This document shows, piece by piece, positions 52,360 to 63,479 of a DNA stretch of 64,000 bases. The stretch spans positions 124,001 to 188,000 of the forward strand of contig CAMRHE010001092.1 in NCBI GenBank assembly GCA_947044405.1, read 5' to 3'. Made by a program: the position numbers and the translations under genes. This DNA comes from Leptodactylus fallax. Lineage: Eukaryota; Chordata; Amphibia; Anura; Leptodactylidae. The notes beneath the pieces are model-generated. The model was not told the DNA's origin, searched no databases, and worked only from the letters and a program-made list of their open reading frames with translations. Each line of letters starts with the position of its first letter. The first letter of the stretch is position 1.

Positions 52360-55300
52360 TGTAGGTGAGTCATCTGTATAATACGCCATAGTAACAATGT
52401 GTCCTGTATATATTATACTGGAGGGACCGCTCATTATACTACATGTAAATCACTGCCAGGACTGGGGCATGTAATAAGATCAGGGAGTAGAGAGAGATAG
52501 GAAGAGGAGGAGGAGAGAGAGGGAAGGTGTAGGGGAGTCATCTGTATAATACGCCATAGTAACAATGTGTCCTGTATATATTATACTGGAGGGACCGCTC
52601 ATTATACTACATGTAAATCACTGCCAGGACTGGGGCATGTAATAAGAAGATTAGGGAGTAGAGAGAGATAGGAAGAGGAGGAGGAGAGAGGGGAAGGTGT
52701 AGGCGAGTCATCTGTATAATACGCCATAGTAACAATGTGTCCTGTATATATTATACTGGAGGGACCGCTCATTATACTACATGTAAATCACTGCCAGGAC
52801 TGGGGCATGTAATAAGATCAGGGAGTAGAGAGAGATAGGAAGAGGAGGAGGAGAGAGGGGAAGGTGTAGGGGAGTCATCTGTATAATACGCCATAGTAAC
52901 AATGTGTCCTGTATATATTATACTGGAGGGACCGCTCATTATACTACATGTAAATCACTGCCAGGACTGGGGCATGTAATAAGATCAGGGAGTAGAGAGA
53001 GATAGGAAGAGGAGGAGGAGAGAGGGGAAGGTGTAGGGGAGTCATCTGTATAATACGCCATAGTAACAATGTGTCCTGTATATATTATACTGGAGGGACC
53101 GCTCATTATACTACATGTAAATCACTGCCAGGACTGGGGCATGTAATAAGATCAGGGAGTAGAGAGAGATAGGAAGAGGAGGAGGAGAGAGGGGAAGGTG
53201 TAGGGGAGTCATCTGTATAATACGCCATAGTAACAATGTGTCCTGTATATATTATACTGGAGGGACCGCTCATTATACTACATGTAAATCACTGCCAGGA
53301 CTGGGGCATGTAATAAGAATCAGGGAGTAGAGAGAGATAGGAAAAGGAGGAGGAGAGAGGGGAAGGTGTAGGGGAGTCATCTGTATAATACGCCATAGTA
53401 ACAATGTGTCCTGTATATATTATACTGGAGGGACCGCTCATTATACTACATGTAAATCACTGCCAGGACTGGGGCATGTAATAAGATCAGGGAGTAGAGA
53501 GAGATAGGAAGAGGAGGAGGAGAGAGGGGAAGGTGTAGGGGAGTCATCTGTATAATACGCCATAGTAACAATGTGTCCTGTATATATTATACTGGAGGGA
53601 CCGCTCATTATACTACATGTAAATCACTGCCAGGACTGGGGCATGTAATAAGATCAGGGAGTAGAGAGAGATAGGAAGAGGAGGAGGAGAGAGGGGAAGG
53701 TGTAGGGGAGTCATCTGTATAATACGCCATAGTAACAATGTGTCCTGTATATATTATACTGGAGGGACCGCTCATTATACTACATGTAAATCACTGCCAG
53801 GACTGGGGCATGTAATAAAAGATTAGGGAGTAGAGAGAGATAGGAAGAGGAGGAGGAGAGAGGGGAAGGTGTAGGGGAGTCATCTGTATAATACGCCATA
53901 GTAACAATGTGTCCTGTATATATTATACTGGAGGGACCGCTCATTATACTACATGTAAATCACTGCCAGGACTGGGGCATGTAATAAGATCAGGGAGTAG
54001 AGAGAGATAGGAAGAGGAGGAGGAGAGAGGGGAAGGTGTAGGCGAGTCATCTGTATAATACGCCATAGTAACAATGTGTCCTGTATATATTATACTGGAG
54101 GGACCGCTCATTATACTACATGTAAATCACTGCCAGGACTGGGGCATGTAATAAGATCAGGGAGTAGAGAGAGATAGGAAGAGGAGGAGGAGAGAGGGGA
54201 AGGTGTAGGGGAGTCATCTGTATAATACGCCATAGTAACAATGTGTCCTGTATATATTATACTGGAGGGACCGCTCATTATACTACATGTAAATCACTGC
54301 CAGGACTGGGGCATGTAATAAGATCAGGGAGTAGAGAGAGATAGGAAGAGGAGGAGGAGAGAGGGGAAGGTGTAGGGGAGTCATCTGTATAATACGCCAT
54401 AGTAACAATGTGTCCTGTATATATTATACTGGAGGGACCGCTCATTATACTACATGTAAATCACTGCCAGGACTGGGGCATGTAATAAGATCAGGGAGTA
54501 GAGAGAGATAGGAAGAGGAGGAGGAGAGAGGGGAAGGTGTAGGGGAGTCATCTGTATAATACGCCATAGTAACAATGTGTCCTGTATATATTATACTGGA
54601 GGGACCGCTCATTATACTACATGTAAATCACTGCCAGGACTGGTGCATGTAATAAGATCAGGGAGTAGAGAGAGATAGGAAGAGGAGGAGGGAGAGAGAG
54701 GAAGATGTAGGCGAGTCATCTGTATAATACGCCATAGTAACAATGTGTCCTGTATATATTATACTGGAGGGACCGCTCATTATACTACATGTAAATCACT
54801 GCCAGGACTGGGGCATGTAATAAGAAGATTAGGGAGTAGAGAGAGATAGGAAGAGGAGGAGGAGAGAGGGGAAGGTGTAGGCGAGTCATCTGTATAATAC
54901 GCCATAGTAACAATGTGTCCTGTATATATTATACTGGAGGGACCGCTCATTATACTACATGTAAATCACTGCCAGGACTGGGGCATGTAATAAGATCAGG
55001 GAGTAGAGAGAGATAGGAAGAGGAGGAGGAGAGAGGGGGAAGGTGTAGGGGAGTCATCTGTATAATACGCCATAGTAACAATGTGTCCTGTATATATTAT
55101 ACTGGAGGGACCGCTCATTATACTACATGTAAATCACTGCCAGGACTGGGGCATGTAATAAGATCAGGGAGTAGAGAGAGATAGGAAGAGGAGGAGGAGA
55201 GAGGGGAAGGTGTAGGGGAGTCATCTGTTTAATACGCCATAGTAACAATGTGTCCTGTATATATTATACTGGAGGGACCGCTCATTATACTACATGTAAA

Positions 55301-56390
55301 CCACTGCCAGGACTGGGGCATGTAATAAGAAGATTAGGGAGTAGAGAGAGATAGGAAGAGGAGGTGGAGAGAGGGGAAGGTGTAGGGGAGTCATCTGTAT
55401 AATACGCCATAGTAACAATGTGTCCTGTATATATTATACTGGAGGGACCGCTCATTATACTACATGTAAATCACTGCCAGGACTGGGGCATGTAATAAAG
55501 ATCAGGGAGTAGAGAGAGATAGGAAGAGGAGGAGGAGAGAGGGGAAGGTGTAGGGGAGTCATCTGTATAATACGCCATAGTAACAATGTGTCCTGTATAT
55601 ATTATACTGGAGGGACCGCTCATTATACTACATGTAAATCACTGCCAGGACTGGGGCATGTAATAAGAACATCAGGGAGTAGAGAGAGATAGGAAGAGGA
55701 GGAGGAGAGAGGGGAAGGTGTAGGCGAGTCATCTGTATAATACGCCATAGTAACAATGTGTCCTGTATATATTATACTGGAGGGACCGCTCATTATACTA
55801 CATGTAAACCACTGCCAGGACTGGGGCATGTAATAAGAACATTAGGGAGTAGAGAGAGATAGGAAGAGGAGGAGGAGAGAGGGGAAGGTGTAGGGGAGTC
55901 ATCTGTATAATACGCCATAGTAACAATGTGTCCTGTATATATTATACTGGAGGGACCGCTCATTATACTACATGTAAATCACTGCCAGGACTGGGGCATG
56001 TAATAAGAAGATCAGGGAGTAGAGAGAGATAGGAAGAGGAGGAGGAGAGAGGGGAAGGTGTAGGGGAGTCATCTGTATAATACGCCATAGTAACAATGTG
56101 TCCTGTATATATTATACTGGAGGGACCGCTCATTATACTACATGTAAATCACTGCCAGGACTGGGGCATGTAATAAGATCAGGGAGTAGAGAGAGATAGG
56201 AAGAGGAGGAGGAGAGAGGGGAAGGTGTAGGGGAGTCATCTGTATAATACGCCATAGTAACAATGTGTCCTGTATATATTATACTGGAGGGACCGCTCAT
56301 TATACTACATGTAAATCACTGCCAGGACTGGGGCATGTAATAAGATCAGGGAGTAGAGAGAGATAGGAAGAGGAGGAGGAGAGAGGGGAA

Positions 56391-57084
56391 GGTGTAGGGG
56401 AGTCATCTGTATAATACGCCATAGTAACAATGTGTCCTGTATATATTATACTGGAGGGACCGCTCATTATACTACATGTAAATCACTGCCAGGACTGGGG
56501 CATGTAATAAGATCAGGGAGTAGAGAGAGATAGGAAGAGGAGGAGGAGAGAGGGGAAGGTGTAGGGGAGTCATCTGTTTAATACGCCATAGTAACAATGT
56601 GTCCTGTATATATTATACTGGAGGGACCGCTCATCATACTACATGTAAATCACTGCCAGGACTGGGGCATGTAATAAAAAGATTAGGGAGTAGAGAGAGA
56701 TAGGAAGAGGAGGAGGAGAGAGGGGAAGGTGTAGGCGAGTCATCTGTATAATACGCCATAGTAACAATGTGTCCTGTATATATTATACTGGAGGGACCGC
56801 TCATTATACTACATGTAAATCACTGCCAGGACTGGGGCATGTAATACGATCAGGGAGTAGAGAGAGATAGGAAGAGGAGGAGGAGAGAGGGGAAGGTGTA
56901 GGCGAGTCATCTGTATAATACGCCATAGTAACAATGTGTCCTGTATATATTATACTGGAGGGACCGCTCATTATACTACATGTAAATCACTGCCAGGACT
57001 GGGGCATGTAATAAGATCAGGGAGTAGAAAGAGATAGGAAGAGGAGAAGGAGAGAGGGGAAGGTGTAGGGGAGTCATATGTATA
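56391..57084. repeat. Higher-order block C, copy 3
   Basis: TTTAAT at 56577 and TCATCATACT at 56631 are each 6045 bp right of copy 2, and CATATG at 57075 is 6044 bp right. The one-base slip fits GAAGGAGGAGAGG versus GAAGGAGAGAGG. TAATACGATC at about 56842 is shared with copy 1. The three copies share different marker subsets, as expected if exchange or gene conversion followed duplication. Confidence 0.8.
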
Positions 57085-59690
57085 ATACGCCATAGTAACA
57101 ATGTGTCCTGTATATATTATACTGGAGGGACCGCTCATTATACTACATGTAAATCACTGCCAGGACTGGGGCATGTAATAAGATCAGGGAGTAGAGAGAG
57201 ATAGGAAGAGGAGAAGGAGAGAGGGGAAGGTGTAGGGGAGTCATCTGTATAATACGCCATAGTAACAATGTGTCCTGTATATATTATACTGGAGGGACCG
57301 CTCATTATACTACATGTAAATCACTGCCAGGACTGGGGCATGTAATAAGATCAGGGAGTAGAGAGAGATAGGAAGAGGAGGAGGAGAGAGAGGAAGATGT
57401 AGGTGAGTCATCTGTATAATACGCCATAGTAACAATGTGTCCTGTATTTATTATACTGGAGGGACCGCTCATTATACTACATGTAAATCACTGCCAGGAC
57501 TGGTGCATGTAATAAGATCAGGGAGTAGAGAGAGATAGGAAGAGGAGGAGGAGAGAGAGGAAGATGTAGGCGAGTCATCTGTATAATACGCCATAGTAAC
57601 AATGTGTCCTGTATATATTATACTGGAGGGACCGCTCATTATACTACATGTAAATCACTGCCAGGACTGGGGCATGTAATAAGAAGATTAGGGAGTAGAG
57701 AGAGATAGGAAGAGGAGGAGGAGAGAGGGGAAGGTGTAGGCGAGTCATCTGTATAATACGCCATAGTAACAATGTGTCCTGTATATATTATACTGGAGGG
57801 ACCGCTCATTATACTACATGTAAATCACTGCCAGGACTGGGGCATGTAATAAGATCAGGGAGTAGAGAGAGATAGGAAGAGGAGGAGGAGAGAGGGGAAG
57901 GTGTAGGGGAGTCATCTGTATAATACGCCATAGTAACAATGTGTCCTGTATATATTATACTGGAGGGACCGCTCATTATACTACATGTAAATCACTGCCA
58001 GGACTGGGGCATGTAATAAGATCAGGGAGTAGAGAGAGATAGGAAGAGGAGGAGGAGAGAGGGGAACGTGTAGGGGAGTCATCTGTTTAATACGCCATAG
58101 TAACAATGTGTCCTGTATATATTATACTGGAGGGACCGCTCATTATACTACATGTAAACCACTGCCAGGACTGGGGCATGTAATAAGAAGATTAGGGAGT
58201 AGAGAGAGATAGGAAGAGGAGGTGGAGAGAGGGGAAGGTGTAGGCGAGTCATCTGTATAATACACCATAGTAACAATGTGTCCTGTATATATTATACTGG
58301 AGGGACCGCTCATTATACTACATGTAAAACACTGCCAGGACTGGGGCATGTAATAAGAAGATCAGGGAGTAGAGAGAGATAGGAAGAGGAGGAGGAGAGA
58401 GGGGAAGGTGTAGGGGAGTCATCTGTATAATACGCCATAGTAACAATGTGTCCTGTATATATTATACTGGAGGGACCGCTCATTATACTACATGTAAATC
58501 ACTGCCAGGACTGGGGCATGTAATAAGATCAGGGAGTAGAGAGAGATAGGAAGAGGAGGTGGAGAGAGAGGAAGGTGTAGGCGAGTCATCTGTATAATAC
58601 GCCATAGTAACAATGTGTCCTGTATATATTATACTGGAGGGACCGCTCATTATACTACATGTAAACCACTGCCAGGACTGGGGCATGTAATAAGAACATT
58701 AGGGAGTAGAGAGAGATAGGAAAAGGAGGAGGAGAGAGGGGAAGGTGTAGGGGAGTCATCTGTATAATACGCCATAGTAACAATGTGTCCTGTATATATT
58801 ATACTGGAGGGACCGCTCATTATACTACATGTAAACCACTGCCAGGACTGGGGCATGTAATAAGAACATTAGGGAGTAGAGAGACATAGGAAGAGGAGGA
58901 GGAGAGAGGGGAAGGTGTAGGGGAGTCATCTGTATAATACGCCATAGTAACAATGTGTCCTGTATATATTATACTGGAGGGACCGCTCATTATACTACAT
59001 GTAAACCACTGCCAGGACTGGGGCATGTAATAAGAAGATCAGGGAGTAGAGAGAGATAGGAAGAGGAGGAGGAGAGAGGGGAAGGTGTAGGGGAGTCATC
59101 TGTATAATACGCCATAGTAACAATGTGTCCTGTATATATTATACTGGAGGGACCGCTCATTATACTACATGTAAAACACTGCCAGGACTGGGGCATGTAA
59201 TAAGAAGATCAGAGAGTAGAGAGAGATAGGAAGAGGAGGAGGAGAGAGGGGAAGGTGTAGGGGAGTCATCTGTATAATACGCCATAGTAACAATGTGTCC
59301 TGTATATATTATAATGGAGGGACCGCTCATTATACTACATGTAAATCAATGCCAGGACTGGTGCATGTCATAAGATCAGGGAGTAGAGAGAGATAGGAAG
59401 AGGAGGTGGAGAGAGAGGAAGATGTAGGCGAGTCATCTGTATAATACGCCATAGTAACAATGTGTCCTGTATATATTAAACTGGAGGGACCGCTCATTAT
59501 ACTACATGTAAATCACTGCCAGGACTGGGGCATGTAATAAGAACATTAGGGAGTAGAGAGAGATAGGAAGAGGAGGAGGAGAGAGGGGAAGGTGTAGGGG
59601 AGTCATCTGTTTAATACGCCATAGTAACAATGTGTCCTGTATATATTATACTGGAGGGACCGCTCATTATACTACATGTAAACCACTGCC

Positions 59691-59775
59691 AGGACTGGGG
59701 CAGTAATAAGAACAGTAGGGAGTAGGAGAGAGGGGGGGGGGGAGTAGGAGGGAGAGGAGGAGGAGAGAGGGGAAG
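59691..59775. repeat. Disrupted satellite monomer with a G run
   Basis: The usual GGGGCATGTAATAAG reads GGGGCAGTAATAAG. AGAACAGTAGGGAGTAGG then leads into a run of about ten G near 59734-59744 and a scrambled purine segment (GAGTAGGAGGGAGAGG) before the normal GAGGAGGAGAGAGG resumes. The flanking monomers are normal. It may be a repaired break, a slippage product or an assembly error in purine DNA. Confidence 0.85.
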
Positions 59776-61579
59776 GTGTAGGGGAGTCATCTGTATAATA
59801 CGCCATAGTAACAATGTGTCCTGTATATATTATACTGGAGGGACCGCTCATTATACTACATGTAAATCACTGCCAGGACTGGGGCATGTAATAAGAAGAT
59901 TAGGGAGTAGAGAGAGATAGGAAGAGGAGGAGGAGAGAGGGGAAGGTGTAGGCGAGTCATCTGTATAATACGCCATAGTAACAATGTGTCCTGTATATAT
60001 TATACTGGAGGGACCGCTCATTATACTACATGTAAATCACTGCCAGGACTGGGGCATGTAATAAGATCAGGGAGTAGAGAGAGATAGGAAGAGGAGGAGG
60101 AGAGAGGGGAAGGTGTAGGGGAGTCATCTGTATAATACGCCATAGTAACAATGTGTCCTGTATATATTATACTGGAGGGACCGCTCATTATACTACATGT
60201 AAATCACTGCCAGGACTGGGGCATGTAATAAGATCAGGGAGTAGAGAGAGATAGGAAGAGGAGGAGGACAGAGGGGAACGTGTAGGGGAGTCATCTGTTT
60301 AATACGCCATAGTAACAATGTGTCCTGTATATATTATACTGGAGGGACCGCTCATTATACTACATGTAAACCACTGCCAGGACTGGGGCATGTAATAAGA
60401 ACATTAGGGAGTAGAGAGAGATAGGAAGAGGAGGAGGAGAGAGGGGAAGGTGTAGGCGAGTCATCTGTATAATACGCCATAGTAACAATGTGTCCTGTAT
60501 ATATTATACTGGAGGGTCCGCTCATTATACTACATGTAAATCACTGCCAGGACTGGGGCATGTAATAAGATCAGGGAGTAGAGAGATATAGGAAGAGGAG
60601 GAGGAGAGAGGGGAAGGTGTAGGGGAGTCATCTGTATAATACGCCATAGTAACAATGTGTCCTGTATATATTATACTGGAGGGACCGCTCATTATACTAC
60701 ATGTAAATCACTGCCAGGACTGGGGCATGTAATAAGAAGATTAGGGAGTAGAAAGAGATAGGAAGAGGAGGAGGAGAGAGGGGAAGGTGTAGGGGGAGTC
60801 ATCTGTATAATACGCCATAGTAACAATGTGTCCTGTATATATTATACTGGAGGGACCGCTCATTATACTACATGTAAATCACTGCCAGGACTGGGGCATG
60901 TAATAAGAAGATTAGGGAGTAGAGAGAGATAGGAAGAGGAGGAGGAGAGAGGGGAAGGTGTAGGGGAGTCATCTGTATAATACGCCATAGTAACAATGTG
61001 TCCTGTATATATTATACTGGAGGGACCGCTCATTATACTACATGTAAATCACTGCCAGGACTGGGGCATGTAATAAGATCAGGGAGTAGAGAGAGATAGG
61101 AAGAGGAGGAGGAGAGAGGGGAGGGTGTAGGGGAGTCATCTGTTTAATACGCCATAGTAACAATGTGTCCTGTATATATTATACTGGAGGGACCGCTCAT
61201 TATACTACATGTAAATCACTGCCAGGACTGGGGCATGTAATAAGATCAGGGAGTAGAGAGAGATAGGAAGAGGAGGTGGAGAGAGGGGAAGGTGTAGGGG
61301 AGTCATCTGTATAATACGCCATAGTAACAATGTGTCCTGTATATATTATACTGGAGGGACCGCTCATTATACTACATGTAAATCACTGCCAGGACTGGGG
61401 CATGTAATAAGAAGATTAGGGAGTAGAGAGAGATAGGAAGAGGAGGAGAGAGAGGGGAAGGTGTAGGGGAGTCATCTGTATAATACGCCATAGTAACAAT
61501 GTGTCCTGTATATATTATACTGGAGGGACCGCTCATTATACTACATGTAAATCACTGCCAGGACTTGGGCATGTAATAA

Positions 61580-61612
61580 GAAGATTAGGGAGTAGAAGGA
61601 GAGAGGGGGAAG
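61580..61612. repeat. Satellite monomer with internal deletion of about 20 bp
   Basis: After AAGAAGATTAGGGAGTAG the monomer goes straight to AAGGAGAGAGGGGG, missing about 20 bases of the usual AGAGAGATAGGAAGAGG part. The same monomer has GGACTTGGGC in place of GGACTGGGGC. The missing part lies between two similar purine words, which fits slippage. Confidence 0.85.
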
Positions 61613-61959
61613 GTGTAGGGGAGTCATCTGTATAATACGCCATAGTAACAATGTGTCCTGTATATATTATACTGGAGGGACCGCTCATTATACTACATCT
61701 AAATCACTGCCAGGACTGTGGCATGTAATAAGATCAGGGAGTAGAAAGAGATAGGAAGAGGAGAAGGAGAGAGGGGAAGGTGTAGGGGAGTCATCTGTAT
61801 AATACGCCATAGTAACAATGTGTCCTGTATATATTATACTGGAGGGACCGCTCATTATACTACATGTAAACCACTGCCAGGACTGGGGCATGTAATAAGA
61901 AGATTAGGGAGTAGAGAGAGATAGGAAGAGGAGGAGGAGAGAGGGGAAGGTGTAGGGGA

Positions 61960-62480
61960 GTCATCTGTATAATACACCATAGTAACAATGTGTCCTGTAT
62001 ATATTATACTGGAGGGACCGCTCATTATACTACATGTAAATCACTGCCAGGACTGGGGCATGTAATAAGATCAGGGAGTAGAGAGTGATAGGAAGAGGAG
62101 GAGGAGAGAGGGGAAGGTGTAGGGGAGTCATCTGTATAATACGCCATAGTAACAATGTGTCCTGTATATATTATACTGGAGGGACCGCTCATTATACTAC
62201 ATGTAAATCACTGCCAGGACTGGGGCATGTAATAAGATCAGGGAGTAGAGAGAGATAGGAAGAGGAGGAGGAGAGAGGGGAACGTGTAGGGGAGTCATCT
62301 GTTTAATACGCCATAGTAACAATGTGTCCTGTATATATTATACTGGAGGGACCGCTCATTATACTACATGTAAACCACTGCCAGGACTGGGGCATGTAAT
62401 AAGAACATTAGGGAGTAGAGAGAGATAGGAAGAGGAGGAGGAGAGAGGGGAAGGTGTAGGCGAGTCATCTGTATAATACG
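61960..62480. repeat. Nine-monomer higher-order repeat, copy 1
   Basis: AATACACC at 61971, GAGAGTGATAGG at 62081, GAACGTGTAGG with TTTAAT just after 62280, AAACCAC and AAGAACATTAG occur in order and again 1520 bp later. A related set (GAACGTG, TTTAAT, AAACCAC, AAGAACATT) is also present at about 60270-60400, without the first two markers. Confidence 0.85.
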
Positions 62481-63479
62481 CCATAGTAACAATGTGTCCT
62501 GTATATATTATACTGGAGGGACCGCTCATTATACTACATGTAAATCACTGCCAGGACTGGGGCATGTAATAAGAAGATTAGGGAGTAGAGAGAGATAGGA
62601 AGAGGAGGAGGAGAGAGGGGAAGGTGTAGGCGAGTCATCTGTATAATACGCCATAGTAACAATGTGTCCTGTATATATTATACTGGAGGGACCGCTCATT
62701 ATACTACATGTAAATCACTGCCAGGACTGGGGCATGTAATAAGAAGATTAGGGAGTAGAAAGAGATAGGAAGAGGAGAAGGAGGGAGGGGAAGGTGTAGG
62801 GGGAGTCATCTGTATAATACGCTATAGTAACAATGTGTCCTGTATATATTATACTGGAGGGACCGCTCATTATACTACATGTAAATCACTGCCAGGACTG
62901 GGGCATGTAATAAAAAGATTAGGGAGTAGAGAGAGATAGGAAGAGGAGGAGGAGAGAGGGGAAGGTGTAGGGGAGTCATCTGTATAATACGCCATAGTAA
63001 CAATGTGTCCTGTATATATTATACTGGAGGGACCGCTCATTATACTACATGTAAATCACTGCCAGGACTGGGGCATGTAATAAGATCAGGGAGTAGAGAG
63101 AGATAGGAAGAGGAGGAGGAGAGAGGGGAAGGTGTAGGGGAGTCATCTGTATAATGCGCCATAGTAACAATATGTCCTGTATATATTATACTGGAGGGAC
63201 CGCTCATTATACTACATGTAAATCACTGCCAGGACTGGGGCATGTAATAAGATCAGGGAGTAGAGAGAGATAGGAAGAGGAGGAGAGAGAGAGGGTAACG
63301 TGTAGGGGAGTCATCTGTTTAATACGCCATAGTAACAATGTGTCCTGTATATATTATACTGGAGGGACCGCTCATTATTCTACATGTAAACCACTGCCAG
63401 GACTGGGGCATGTAATAAGAAGATTAGGGAGTAGAGAGAGATAGGAAGAGGAGGAGGAGAGAGGGGAAGGTGTAGGCGA

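Larger units (their letters stand above)
52203..52369. repeat. Representative 167-bp satellite monomer
   Basis: A clean example of the short monomer form. Monomer positions 1-109 are the conserved core and 110-167 the purine-rich segment, with AGATCAG at the junction. This copy has GGTGAG where most have GGGGAG or GGCGAG. The dyad is at 52235-52255, TACATGTA at 52273-52280 and the uninterrupted purine tract at 52332-52359. Confidence 0.9.
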
